Shown here piece after piece: positions 1-14,741 of a stretch of DNA of 64,000 nt (position 1 is its first letter; every line of letters starts with the position of its first letter). This stretch comes from Ophiodon elongatus (lineage: Eukaryota; Chordata; Actinopteri; Perciformes; Hexagrammidae), in assembly GCA_016806645.1 (NCBI GenBank), contig JACSYO010002128.1, positions 1,137,501 to 1,201,500 of the forward strand. Reading direction: 5' to 3'. Made by a program: the position numbers and the translations under genes. The notes under the pieces are model-generated. The model ran no database searches. It was not told the DNA's origin and was given only the letters and a program-made list of their open reading frames with translations.

Positions 1-2585
1 CATTTCCAAAATGGTGTAAAGTGTGTCGGAGCACTCAGTCTTCATGGTCAGAAACCATTTTATGGACAAGTAAATTCACAATCTGAGCCACATGGTGGGC
101 TGTGGTCCGTGAGGATTGCACCAAATTTCTTAAGACAGTGACAGTTTTGTGAAGGATCTTCACACGCTAGCACACACAGAAACAATCAGTCTCACTTGGC
201 TATCGGCAGCAGCAGTGTGCCTCGTGTTTATCCGGCATATGTAAACTTACGGCCGACTTCAGTACAGTGCCTCCTGTGGGGATAAATTCATACATGTCTT
301 ATTGTAACTTATCTCTCATACATAATTTATAGTAGTAAAAGCAAGAGCTGCACTCCATCTCACCATAAATTATCACTGTATATCTAAAAGATTTAAGTGG
401 CTCTCCAGAGGCTCATTCAAATTCCCCCGAGCAAGTGGCCACTTCCCTCGGTGTTGGTTGCTTAAATGGTGACAAATAGTGAAAGTTATTTTCAGACTAC
501 AGTTTGATGAGGATTTAGTTAGTGTACTAAAAGCTAATCTCGCTGGAAAAACTGACACTATTAATTTGAATACAGACATTACATACGTTAAGACATTGTC
601 ACTTGGAAACAATCAACTGTAGTCTTCATTTCAGAATCTCATGTCTGAAAATGTGGATTTGTGCTAAGATGAATTTCAGAGTAGAAGCATTCCTCAATAC
701 TAGGCTGCCCCCAAGCGGTAAAATTATATAACTGATGCAAAAAAGCAAAACACATTGAATACAAATACTCCATTTGTATTCAAATAACATTGAACATTGA
801 AAACATTGAATCCATTTTATCACAAAGCATAAATGTTTGTTTAATTGGCAATTTCATAACAAATACTGAGTTTCCACATTGAAAGAGTCGGCTTACATTT
901 TTTCAACATAGCAATTGACAAAAAAAAAAAAAAAAACCACAGTAAAGACACACTATTCACAACCTGTTTGACACATTTCCATTACATATACTGTTTGAGT
1001 TATAACATTAAAACACCATATTTACAAAGCTCACTTCCAATCATTAAGAACTCTCAGGTTGTGCATCTTCAAAGCATCTGTTGAACAAAAAGGCAAGGGC
1101 TGGAAAACTTTTTCTCTCGTTCTTTTGCTCTTTTTAACAGTAGAGTGGTTAAAAGGCAACAGGGTCGTTGTCCTCCAGAGGATCTCTCCGTCTCACATGA
1201 TCAGACATACACTCACACAGTCAGTCTCACACACACACACAGTCACAGATAGGTACTTCTCATTGCTCAGTGGGGGAGCCCTGCTCACATCCAAACAACC
1301 GTTAAAAGATTACACACTTTATAAATCTGTATACCTTACAGCTGGTACATGATCTGTATACATGTTGCTGCTCACTACTGTGCAGCCAGGGTACTTACTC
1401 TAAAAATGCACCCTTTACTCTATCTAAACACGGGTTTAGCAATAATGCATATGAAAAGCTCATGAATGAGGCAGATGAAAGAGAAACATTCAATTATGTT
1501 TGAGAAAACAAAATAAGAAATGTAATATATATTTGTATTTGTGCTGCACCTGTGAACAACACTTCAGACACCGTCACTGTGAAGCGATAAATACAAATAT
1601 GATACAAAAGATCCAGTAAGTCCATGTAGGAATCCATAAAAAGGTGCTTAAAGTCTTGAAGTCTAGTTTTACAGCTGCACGAAGATGAGAGGTTTTCCAG
1701 TTAAAGATTCAGTTGTGACAGACATCAACTAAAAAGTTAAAAGATGTGAGGATTGGTAGAGAGAAGGAGTAATGGCCTACATAGTAGTAATTTGTCTATT
1801 TAATGGCATTTTTGTATGTTGCAAAGGCAAGCTAGCTTGATTAATTTTACTGTAAACTACCATATGTCTCTATAACCATTTCAATATGAATATGGCTTAT
1901 GACTTTGTCATTAAATATAGGTGTTTGGCATCACATAATCTTTTATAGCCAACACACCTAATCCACTGGCACTGTTTTACACTACATGTTCATTTTTGGC
2001 TCAATATTGCCGTTTGATTCTTGTATGTATTTTCATTATTTCCCTTTGACCTGCGCTCGTTTAATTTTCTGTACCAATCTAACATGGTCTCATTTCAGGG
2101 ACAATGCAATTTTGTGTCATAATTTCCTTTCGGCTTGTGTGTATCTAATAGATTGTTTTCCATTTTCAGACTCAATCCAATTCATTTGGTTTTTATTTAC
2201 TACACAATAAATAATACGATTGGTGAGTAAATGTTAAAGGTTGCTTTGGGTTTGGTTTTTCTCAGTTCCAAGATAACCAACAGAGTTATTATAAAGCTCA
2301 ATTTGATCACTTTGGCTGATAAGGCAAGTTGTTTCTTGAAAAGGAAAGTGCATTGACTCAATAGCCCCAAAGCCTACTTGCACATACACACACACAAAAA
2401 AAAAAAGAAAATCACAAAAATACTCAACCCATTCAAAATAAAATACCTTCTCTCCACTTGAAATTGGTAAACATTTGCCATTGTTAATAAATTAAAAAGT
2501 TCAGCAGTTCACATTCATCAGCTGGTTGTGTGTGTATCTGTGTGCAAGAGTGTTCTGGGTCGTCAAGTTGTATAGATCACAATGA
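1..2585 (-). other. Probable cemip2 3' UTR and downstream flank
   Basis: No coding exon is recognised here. The sequence is AT-rich with short CA tracts and an A18 run near 920. A minus-strand AATAAA (plus TTTATT, 2192-2197) is a possible poly(A) signal about 390 nt past the stop, but family 3' UTRs are often longer, so the transcript end is not fixed. Confidence 0.4.
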
Positions 2586-2785
2586 TCATTGTAGTCCCGT
2601 GGCTATTTTGAGTAGCTCCAGGTCTTTGCGCATTTGAGCTTCAGGTGGCGTACAGCCGTATGATTCCAAACCCAGAGGCAAATACCGCTCTTGCAGCCCC
2701 AGGAACTCCTCCTCCTGCCCGGCTTGTAGCGAGACCCACGGAGGGGGTGAAGAACTACCTTGGAACCCCCAAAGTGCCAGACTCT
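2586..2785 (-). CDS. cemip2: cemip2 terminal coding exon
   Basis: Encodes residues 1325-1389 and the TGA stop (2588-2586). The tail YLPLGLESYGC ... MRKDLELLK matches the conserved C-terminal pattern of the family (PLxLxxYGC, DLELLK). The acceptor CAG ends at 2786. Confidence 0.92.
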
Positions 2786-5700
2786 CTGAGGTGGGAGCAA
2801 TAACAGGGTATGAGAAAGAGCAACTTTACCCCAAAATACAATACCTGGACAGACAAAGAAAGGGAAACAATTTTGGATGCTTGCCACTAACCTTTACTGT
2901 GCAGATCAGCAGCTTTGGTCATACCAAAGGAGACCAGATATGGTGCTACAGCAACCAGGCCCTCTGGTTGACCTCGTGTTGCCATGAGCACTATAGACCT
3001 GTTGAAGAAACAAACACTTCTGTAAATTAAGCAAGAATATGTATAACTCTCTTATACTGGGGCTGCAGAATATTTATACTGATTAGGAAAGTTGGTCTCA
3101 GATGTTGATACCACTGAATTTCAGTGGTCAGAAATGCAGAAATTATTTTCCCTGGCTCACCCATTCGGTATTCCAGTTTTTAGGTACTGTTCCATCTTGG
3201 CGTCCATCTTTGCAAATGAGGTTTTCTTGGTGACTTTCCCAGAGCAGGCATCCACTGAGACCAGGAAGTACCCAGGCCGTGTGAAGGGCATGGTCACTTC
3301 ATTCACCTGGCAGGTAACAGGAAATAAATTGGTTCAATAAACCTTGATTCACAAGTTCAAGTCATATAGATATGGTAATGTGTTTGGCCTGGCATGCTCA
3401 CAGTGATAAAGGAGCTGTTGTCTCCTTTCTGCTGCTCTTTGCTACTGAGAGACTTGACTTGTGTCTGGAGGTAGGAGGTCCATGGCTCACTGGAAAACAC
3501 AAGCTGAGTCCGATACACATTGGTCAGCAGTGGTGGCCTGTGTTTTATGCGGATTAACAGACGTCATCTTAAAAGTAGCAAGTCATACCTGTTTAGCACC
3601 ACATCCTTTGCAGGGTTGTGTATTGCGGGCTGGCATAGGTACCACTGCTGAGGGTGTCTTGTAGTACTTGGGGTAGGCCTTAGATGTACAGTTACAGGTC
3701 TGTTTAGAGGATGTGGTGGCCATAACTTTCACTCTTTCGCAGCCTTTTGCTGAACAGTAGCTGTGACCGTCACGGTCATGTCGGGCCCGAAGGTAGAGCC
3801 ACAATAAACTGGGTGTGATGGGAGGAGAAAAAGAGTTTAATTAACTTAAGGAAATCAGACTGCTCAGCCATTAGTGTGAGAAGGATGACCTTTGTAGGTC
3901 AATGCAAGTCGGGAAACTATCAGAGCTTAACACACTCATTCTTTTTGAGCATACTGGAATAGAGAGGATTATATTTTTTGTTTGTTCTCACCCAACAGTT
4001 TGGTCAAAGAAGTACTTCCTCTCCATCGGCCTCTTCTGCAGCTCTACAAGGGATGACACAGTGCCATAGTCTGTGAGGTCATCAAAGGTGTTGCTTTGTC
4101 TATCATTGATGTCGGCCATAATCTGAAATGTGGTGTCTGATGGGTAACAGAGTCCCACCAGCACCCAGTCATCTCTGAGTGGGAGAAAGAAAGAAAAAGA
4201 AAAAGAAAAAGAGAAAGAGGTTACATCAAACAAAGCTTCCGCAAAGACCATTTAGAACTATTAAGAATGTTATGACAATTATTTGTTAATAAGGTTTTTC
4301 AGCTCAGAATAGTTCTAATGTGATGAAAACAATAAACAAAACTGTTGAAAAACATAATGTAATGCAGTGATGGTCTTGTTGTTCAATTGGCTTTCTTAGA
4401 GAGAAAAATATACTATCATTATCTCTCAAAATTGCAAGATATTACAGAAATCTAGTGACTTGCAGCAGCCGTAGTCACACACATACATGCTGCTGACTCC
4501 TGTTACTCACTTGTCAAAGTTGATGAGCGAGAGGACAACCTCTCTTGGTGCAGGTCCACTCCAGTGCAGAGTGTAGCTCTTGCTCATCATTAGGATGGGC
4601 TGGTACTGCTGAGACAGCGCCCCCTGGCTGTTGATCCCTCTCAGTACCAGAGGAGCAGCAGGGTATTCATCTCTGCTGATCGATAAACGGAGGTTGGGGG
4701 CTCCTTGGGTCTGGATGTACACCTGAAGGAGCAGAGGATATAGTGGAGTGCAAGGTGTCAGGAAGAGTGCACATTTTACATTAGAGGGACAGACCAACCG
4801 GAATAGGGGGCAGACCCTGACATGCTGTACCTGAGAGTAGCGGCCGCTGCAGATCACTCCACTCCACTGGGACATATTCACACAGCCAGGATGTTGGATC
4901 AGGTAATTGTCTGCTCTGCCAACGTAGGCGTCTGTGTAACCCGTTACTGACCCGTCCACATCGTGAAAGATGGAGTTTTTGTCTCCATCCAGGTCGTTCT
5001 CTTCAAACCACTGCCCCGGGCGACCAAAGAACGTCTGCAGACCCACCTGAGGATGTTATTGGCAAAGAGTGTTGTGAAAGCCACCATATTCATTTTAGCA
5101 CTATATAAATTCAGTGCTAAAATGAATTAGCACTGAATTTAGAACTGAAGAGGGGGCCATTAAGTGCCCCATCTTTCAAATGTCTGTCAGGGATTGCTCA
5201 CTTAAATGCAGCAGCTATTTACTGGAATTGGAAATGTTTACTTTATGTTGAGGATGAGTTTTACAATGAAATGATCTGATTTAATGGAGCGGAAGATAAA
5301 CAAAAATGTATACATTTACTTTTAAATGTTTTTAATTAGTCACACTTAAGTAAAGGCAGTGCACGGTGCTGCCTTACTACTATACCACCACAAGATGGCA
5401 TCAGTGATTTACAATGGTTTTTCACAAGCCTGACTCAGACAGAAGAGAGGACAGGAAATGGTGACCCCTTCCAAACTAATGCTTTGAATAACTGCAAACT
5501 CTGATCCGAGTTGTGATCTAATTAATACGAGGGGATGATTATTGGGCTGAAGAACAAATAGGAGCACATTTTTAAAGAGGAAACAGTCAGACCCAAAGTA
5601 CCAAGACGATGGCCACATAAAGTACATAGAATAACAACTCTGTCAATCCAAAGAGTGTTCACAACTACTTTATTCCTAACAACAGTACATCGGAAAAAAA

Positions 5701-8700
5701 CTGGAAAAAACACAACAAAGTAAGAAGAGATAAAGAGGAAGGAAGAGTGAATGAAAAAAAATACAATGTTTGAAAACAGGATCAGTCACATAGGAGTACC
5801 TAAACTGTAACATGATCCCAAGTCATATGGTCAAACGCGTCAAGCTGGGAGTGAAACTTGCCCCGTAAGTGTCAGTCATTGGCTGTTATGAGCTATAATA
5901 GGCCTAATGAAAGCATGCCATAATGTAAACATGACAATATGCTGTAATACTGTAAAATGAATATGTATGCAAGTAAAACTGCTACTCAAGGTCAGTTTTA
6001 TGTTGACCCTCAGTCTTAACAGGTCCATGTATTGCACTGCATTCATCTATGTAATTCTAATATTAAAACGGTAACTCTATAGTGTGCGTAGATGTCAAAG
6101 ATGGATTTTGACTTACAGTGGAGTGGAAGTTGAGCTGGGACAGATTATTTTGTGGGGTGAGCTGCCAGGTGTTCTTCAAGTTGAAGCCAACTGCGCTGGT
6201 ATAACGTTCTGGTGTGGGGATGAATCCACGAAATGTACTCTGTGTAAGCCGCACCGGACCATCATAGATCTGGAAACCTCGGATTGGGAAAGTCCTACAG
6301 AGGGGAGGGAATGAGGCAGGACAAACGACAGCATTAAATAAATGAAAGAGACTGTTTTTACTTTGCCTCAGTCAAGGATCTAATTACTTTGTGTTTGCTA
6401 TTAATGAAACCATATGGAATTTGTTATTAAATTATCAAAATATTCATCTCTTTTAGTGGAACCAGCAAAAAAAGTGTGACAGCCACTCTGGCACTAATCA
6501 CGATGACGACAGACGAACCAACTGAGCCAGATGTCACAGTGCGGTCAGGAAGCCTGTAAAATGGCTGTAAAGCTGTACACAGTGGTCACAATCTGGCATA
6601 AACTAGTTCTTGAGACAAAAAAGTTAATATTAGCCAGTCTCTTGTTTATGATGCTCTACTTTTGTATAACAATCTCTGTAATGAGAGAGAAAGACAGAAA
6701 GAAGAGAGACCCAGAGGGGACATGTTCTCCTAACGGAAGTCCTATCTAGAACATTGTCAGTGAGGGAAAAGTAGAGCAACACCCTTAGTGCTCCCATTGA
6801 AAGGTAAACCAGAGTTTTGACAAGACTATTAGTGAGATCTTCATATGTTCCCTTCCAAAGATTATCAAAAACTCAAAATAATAGAAAGGGAAGGGATTGG
6901 TGACATCTGGCTGAAATTAATGGGAACTATGTGTCGAAAAAGCCAAAGATAATCTTCTCCCTACTGTTAAGTAATCAAATGCTACAATGACTAATCCCTT
7001 TCTACAAAACCACGCAAGTGTTGCCACCAGTTTTTCATAAACTGCCTAAAATATCACCAGAGGGAAGTCAGTCAACACAGAACTTCCTTTCACAAGTACA
7101 CCTCCGGCTTAAAGCAGCTGTAGCAGCCTCAGCTGTCCATCTGTCCAACTACCCGATTGCCTTGCTGGCTCTCTCTTCCCCGTTTGTTTTTCCCAGCATA
7201 TTTTTCTTTGCGAACTCCTCCAACACTCAATTCCTGAGAAAAGTGGTTTGATTTGGATTTTCCCGCAATTCCTCACATACATCTTCCCTCCTTTCATCAA
7301 CTCATCCCTTCCTCTGTTTGCTCCCCTCACCTGTTTCTAGGTAGTGTCCTCATCTTAGCATCAGCACCTCCTAAGCCCCAGTATTTATTCTGTCCTCCGT
7401 TGGTCCCTCTGTTTCGGCTTTCACCCACAAACAGAGACTGTGTCACCTCCTGACTGGATCCTTCATCCTTGGGGTAGCTGCCATCGCTGCAGAACAAGAA
7501 GGAGATAAGGACATAGAGAAATTTAAAAAAATCATATCATGCACAAATTGACAACTTTACACGACAAATTTTTGTTAATGTTTATACTTTTTAATGGATG
7601 AAAGAAGAGGAGAAAAAAGTGCATGACACTATTATCAGAAAAGAGATGCATGAGAAAGGAAAGAGTCTGCTATTTGCTCAGTTTCTATCAAAACAGGGTT
7701 ATTGGCAAGTTTGTCTGGCAAGCAGATGTGAAACACAAATATGGCTGAATAAAATTATTATTATGCTAAGAGCAGAGTGATTTAGAAATATACACCTGGC
7801 AAAAGACAGTCCAACTCCATTGTCTGCAAATCTGTTTAGAGAAAGATAAAATAAATATTTGTTAGTCTTACAAATGTAGGTCATTGAAATACGATGAGCA
7901 TGGTATCGACCAGTTAGGGACATAATTAATTTAAAGGAATGCAAAAACTGGAAAGGTTTACATAATGATTATATATATAATGATAATAATGATGATGACC
8001 TCCCAGTAGGTTACAAAATAAGATAAACATAACTGTAGGTCCTCCGAACATGGGCCTTATCTTACTATTTTTTTCCCCCTATAATGTCGGATGAGTGCTC
8101 AAAATGACGGCAGAAAATAAAAACTGAACTGTAAATCAATGGCAACCACTGTGAAAGCTATAAGAATCAAGCCAGCTTTGAACATAAAGTTGGGTCAAAT
8201 GGTTATTAGTCTGTGGAAAATATGCAATTCATAATAAAAATTAGCAAATGTCATCACAGAAATTTGGGGTGGGATAACAACATTGTATTGCCAGCATCAA
8301 TATAAATATGGCAGTTTAGGTTTTTATGATGACATTATTTTTTCCCACCCCAGTCCTCCGTTCTTTTTAAGACATTGCATTAATCACATCATGATTATGA
8401 TGACTATGAGTTGTCTCACCCAGAATCCTTGATGACGATGTCACCTCCCCGTATCCACGCTCCTAAGTCGTTGTTCTTGAAGGAGATCAGAGTGTCAATG
8501 ACTGCCGCCACCCGTGGACGGCTAGGATCAGCATTCTGGTGTGGTCGGAATCTGACAAACACACACGTTTCTATTATTATCCTCGGGACTTTCCATTGAC
8601 TACATTCAATACCTACTTTTTCTGCACACGTGGTCCTTATCAAAGCCAATGCACAAGAACACACACACAGATTTAACCAATTTAACTTTTGGAGGGTTTT

Positions 8701-11117
8701 GAGTGACTAATGGAGCTGATAATCATAACGTCATCATACTATAAATCTGCACAGACATAATTCATAACTAGACTAAAAGCCCTACTGTGCGGAGGTACAG
8801 CCATCTTCCCATTAGGTTAGGAAATATCTTGTGTACAAACTGAAAAAGAGATTTGTGTTCTTCAAAAATAGATACTGCTCATCCTCTCTTTTCAGCCCAT
8901 TGGTGGCGCTCAATTCAGAGCAGAGCCTTCCTTCAACTTCAGTGTTTATAGCACTGGATACATTCCATATCCACAAATGCTATGAAAATCTGGCTGCTAG
9001 AATAATTATTTTTTTTTTTAAATACCTTGTCTTGGTTGGTCAAGGGGAAATATTAACCCGAATGTGTCAAGAGACGGAAAGGTCAGTGGATCACATAAAT
9101 CAGAGGGAATACTTTGGAACTATCAATAGCCAATCTCTCTCTCTCACTCTAATGAAATATAAATACTTCGTACACATTTCAACATTTAAAATCCTCCCCC
9201 ACATACCTCTGCACACATACATACACTCACACACACGCACAGAGAGTGGCCAGCAGCCTCAGTGGACACGCAAGATTTTTTCCGTCTACTTGAGGGCTGT
9301 ATTTGGGTAGGGAGAGTGGAAACTGTATCTGTGAAGCCTTGTTTTCTCTGTCAACACAGACCTGACAGGCCTCCCACAAAAATGCAGCAACAGAGAGTAA
9401 AGCCATCTATCTATCCCAGTCAATGGCCATATACTAGAAGATATCCAGCAGGGGGATATAAATAACTTAATTCACAAACATTTACACATTAGTAAACCAC
9501 AAATACCGTGATATTTACATTGCGTAACTGTACACTATGATAAACTACTATAGACCCCCTGACAGTACACAGCTATACACTTTGTGCAAAAACAGGTACA
9601 GTGCAGTATAATATACTAGTCAGTTGTAGGTCACTAACAATTTACGTACATGCACAACCATCAAAACAAAATAAATTCTTATAAAACTTGAATTACCAAC
9701 TATTATAACACATTGTAAATGACTGACTGTATACTTCCTCAAAATGTAAAATGCTACACACCTGGCACCGTTATCTAGACACAGGTATTCCCGGGGGTCC
9801 GCAGCGCTAGCATTCGTGGTCTTCACTCCTTTATCAATGAACAGCCCGGCCTGGGAAGATGAAAGTATGATTACAGTAAAACACCAAATGGGACACCAGA
9901 CATTTGATTTTAAAAAGCTAAAATACTAATAAATCTATCTGCTGACCATAAAATCTTTCAGGAAGCGATCTTATAAATAATCTGTATAATGCCATGTATA
10001 GGCTATAACCCATTAATGTAAATCAACCCGTATGCATGTAAGCAAAGTTAATTTCCCTGATTAATAGGTCAACATTTTTTGAAATAGCTGTGCCTGTGTC
10101 CGACCCTGTGTACTTTGGGATCTCTGATACACACTTTTTAAATGGACTTAATAAATCTTCAAAGTGATAAGCTCGGAATCATTACTGTACAAGAGCCTCA
10201 TGCGTGTAGCCGTGCTTTTGTAAAATTCTGTCTCTGTATCCTGTCTGTCATTATTCATAACAATGAGCAGTCAATTTGCAGTCTACTAATAATGCTTATA
10301 ATCCGTTATTTCTTTGAACATAAATATACAGATCAGAAGCATTAAAGTGCCTCATAAACTTCTGTCCGTCACCAGAATTGGATATCCTCCGGTGGGTCCT
10401 GATTATGCAGGATGACAATTGCCAGAACTGTTCAATCAACAAGTCATCAGTCAGCCTGTATGGCTTCATGTTTACTTCTTTGGGTTCGTTTGTAAAACGT
10501 CTGTGTGAACAGGAACCGGACCAGAACTAAAATGCAACAATCTATAATTATTTTCCTTGGTACGGACTAAATGGGCCAAACTACAGGTGTGAAAGCACCC
10601 TAAAACTAAAATTTGAGATCCAAGAGAGGCTATAGATGCATTTCTGCTGGACTGACATAAACAAGACGACTGGTTTATTTTACAGTGTGGGACCTGAGGC
10701 AATAATAAATGTACTAAATTTAAATCCCGGGCCAACAGTTATAGAGTCAATTCTGTGCAGGGTACTGTGGAAAGTATGAAAGGTGGTAAACAGAATTCCT
10801 GTAATTAATTTATAATGTGTATTAAAATGCAATGTATATTTACATAGTCTATAACATATGGATTAGTTTTGTATGTTTAGAAAATGAATTGTAAAATAAA
10901 TTATAGCAAAAATGTTATACGTCTGTGTGTCTTATGTATATGGAAACCTGTGCTCCGAGTTGGTCCTATGGTATAAGTAAGGTATACTCTTAAACCTCTG
11001 GGCTCCTTCCTCTATAAGAGAGGCTGCTGTGGTCAGGCTGAACAAAGAACTTACAGTTCACCTGCCCGACGTCTGTCATTATGCAACAGAGCGCTATTGT
11101 AGAGTCTATATACTATG

Positions 11118-11180
<63 letters not shown>

Positions 11181-14100
11181 AAGAACCAAGTGAATAGGCA
11201 TTAACATGTGTCAATGTTTCCTAACAGGTTATGATTACTGTTTTTCTCTTGTTTCTATAAAAACAGAAGCAGACCGACAAAACAGAGGTTTGGCAACTGG
11301 TATACTGCCCCGTTTATGGAAGAGAAAGCACAAACCAACATGAAACAACAATAATACAAATTAAAAAAACAACTGATAATCTACTGTGATGATACCTTAA
11401 AGTTGGAGTGTACACGGTTGTTGTAAAAAATCCCCAGGGGAGTGAGCTCTGCCTTGGTCTCTGGTACCAGCCCATGAGAGTCTCCGGTGGAAGAGCTGTG
11501 GAACACAAACCATATGCCAGCATCCTGGAACAGGAAGGAAGAAAGATGAGGGGATAAATCATGTTCTTGGTACAGCTGGGCAACTATCAGGAATTTCATT
11601 ATCTGGGGTCATAGACAAATCATCTGTAGGCAGGCAATTATAGAAACATACATAACCAATATGTGGAACACGGTAGGATGTTATACTACACGTGGGTCAA
11701 GCCCTACAGAGAGAATAAACCAGGTGTATGAGTTCATATGAGCTCAAAAGGTTCATTAAAGTGTACGGTTCAATAGATATGGACAGACAACCTAAATTTC
11801 ACAAGCATACCCCCCCTGCCAATAGTTAGTACACAGCCTCCCCAGTGGACCTCCACGCTGGTTATATCAAAATTGAAAAGATACGGGACGAGTCTTCAAC
11901 CGAGTCATCTCACCATGTTAATGCAGCCCTCTTTAAAGCCTGTTAAATCCCATTTTATTGATGGATCAATTTGTTATGAGCATGAATATCTTCAAGTTTC
12001 ATTTCATAACTCTGATGTTATTACCTGAGAACCAGCAGCTGCATTGCTGATGAGATTGTTGTTGGGGTTGGCAATCCAGAATGTTGAAACTGCCCTGGAT
12101 AACACCAACCATACAAAGACAGAGACATAACACACACAGACATGCACGCAGAAAGAGGTATTAAAAAAGGCAGTACCTTAACAAAGACCATGAGTAATAA
12201 TAAGCAGAAGACAGAGATCATAGAATCCTGTGCTCTTTCAAAAATCCCTCAATAATCCACCTCTCTAACACAAACCCTGAATAGGGACAGCTACACACGC
12301 ACGCTTCTCTTACAGAGGCACTTTTGTGGTTCTGGCTACGACATAAAAACATCCCGTGGAGAGTAGAGGTTGTTATTGCATGGATAAAACCACCCTGCCA
12401 ATATCTCTCACACACGCCAATACAAACTACAGTATCTCTTCCGCATGGACATGGACCCTCTGTCAAGTGTCTGTGTGGGAAACCTAGTAATAGTGTAGCC
12501 ATACTCTGAGAGGAGACAGAGACTGAAAGACTTATTTAAGTAAGATTTAAAAGCACAAATCATTTTTTTTTATTTGGCCCAACTGGACAGTGTTTTCAAA
12601 GATAAGACAGTTGGTCAGTATCTACTATCGTTGCCCAACATGAATAGCAAGCTACTTTACAGTCAAGATATTGGCTTATTCACAGCTGTCAGGGCTTGGA
12701 AAGTGCTGTTAACTATTATCTGTCATTACAATTATCCTCAGTCTTGTGCTGAAAAAGATCCTGGGGTCTTTGTATTGTAACTGTTGCTGGTGGATGGATT
12801 GCATATTAAAAGTATGCTCACAAAATAGCCTCTTCTCTTCAGTTCAATAAATGAACCTCCATGTGTACATGATGATGGTTCATAGAATTTGCACTACAAC
12901 TATAGGATAACTTGTGACAAGTAAAAACCACACTCTAAAATGTAAGTGCAATGTACAGTTTCTGAGATAATCATGTTAAACCTGTGTGTACCTACAGAGC
13001 AGAATTGTAAAGTAATAAAGCACAAGTCGTAATCCAAAGTTCTTGACTTGCAGTGGTTGTTGAGCAATATACTGTAAATATTCGTACATATGCTCTAGAT
13101 GATGGTGCAGAAACTTATGTTGTCTTTTATCACTTTGCTCTGCACTCTTATCTCCAGCCCGAGACAAAGTCATTTTCTTAATCTCTTACTTGCACTCTGT
13201 GCTGGGAGAGGGAGTGTAGCCCTTGTAGACTTTGTCCTTGATGCTGGTGCAGAGGGTCTCGTTGCGGTCTGTGGGCAGCAGAGTCCCGGGTCGAGTGAGC
13301 AAGCCAAGGTTGTGGTAGAAAGTGTTACGCTGCTCGATCCCGTCCTCAAGGAAGAAACAGTGACCCAGTGTGTCATAGCCTAGAGTGTTCTTCACCTGGG
13401 TCAAAGAAAGAAGACCACACAATATCAAAACAGAGAAAGAGACAAAAGGAGATTTTTAGAGCATAGTTCTTGACAGAAGAGGAAAATAAATACAGTTCTA
13501 TATCCCATTTCTGGCAAGTTTTCCCTTTCCAAGGAAGCGGTAGATTGCACCAAATAGAAATATGCAGAAAATGCTAGTAAACAAAAGAGGTGAAACAACA
13601 TGTGTTAGTCCATCTTGGAATCAGCAACAATCCAGCACATTCCAACTGCTAGATGTGCCTGCCTCTTCAAATACTTAAGTCCTTAAATAATTTCCTTCTC
13701 GGACAATTTTTCTATTAAACCGATCTGATGCCATGTTGAGAAGGGAGGTATCAAGACAGATCAAAGAAGATGCACTACAAGAGAATATTCACATGGCCAT
13801 TGTGCAAGAAGGGAAACAAGAAAAACAGCAGAGTCAAACAATGTTATCCAAAACTTTGTAAATTCCATTTCCTCAATGCAGATGGCAAGAATGCTTTCAA
13901 TCAAATGGCCTCAAGGACAAAAGTTAATCCATCATCGTTTTGGCATGAAGAGGGAGCATAACTTTTACACTCACACACACCGATTTCACGGTTGACAGAA
14001 ATACATTTACATGTGTCAACATGTAAATGTTATATATTTGCTGGATGAATACAATCATATGACATTTGTCATAAGAAAGGGACTAATTGTAAACTATTGA

Positions 14101-14647
14101 TTCTCTTTCCAAAGAGACTTCTAGACAGAACATTCTATAACTGAGACAAGTATGGGACAGGAAGGTTTGAGAAGAAATTAAGGAAAAGAAGGTAGGATGG
14201 AAGAAAAAGAAAGGAGGAAACAAGCCATTACAGTAATCCAGCGATGGAGGCTGTAATTGATGTAATTAATGACAGCTAACATCGCATGGTTCTTATTAGA
14301 AGGAGTTGTCCAAGACACCCTCCAAATATACAGATACAGCTGTCTTTCTTTTGCCCTCGCATACTTTAGAGGCTTGCTCCTCACACACACACACACACAC
14401 TTTACTAACCAGCAAACCGTTGGTGGCGTGGATGGTGAGGCAGCGGGAGAAGGAGTGGTGTATGGAGAGTCCGTCCACATAGGTGGGCTCCCAGTAGCCT
14501 CCCTTCTGGTCCACATCCCCGCACATGTGGAAGTGGAGGGGGTAGTGGCCTTGCTCAGCCTGCTGGCCCATGTTCTTCAGCTCCACGTGGGACAGATGCA
14601 CTGATGAGAAGTTACCAAAGATCTTCCGGTATGTGAGAGAGAGAAAA

Positions 14648-14741
<94 letters not shown>

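Noticed and set aside
13099..13383. Plus-strand 94-residue ORF
   Set aside because: Antisense shadow of the cemip2 exon 13190-13395.
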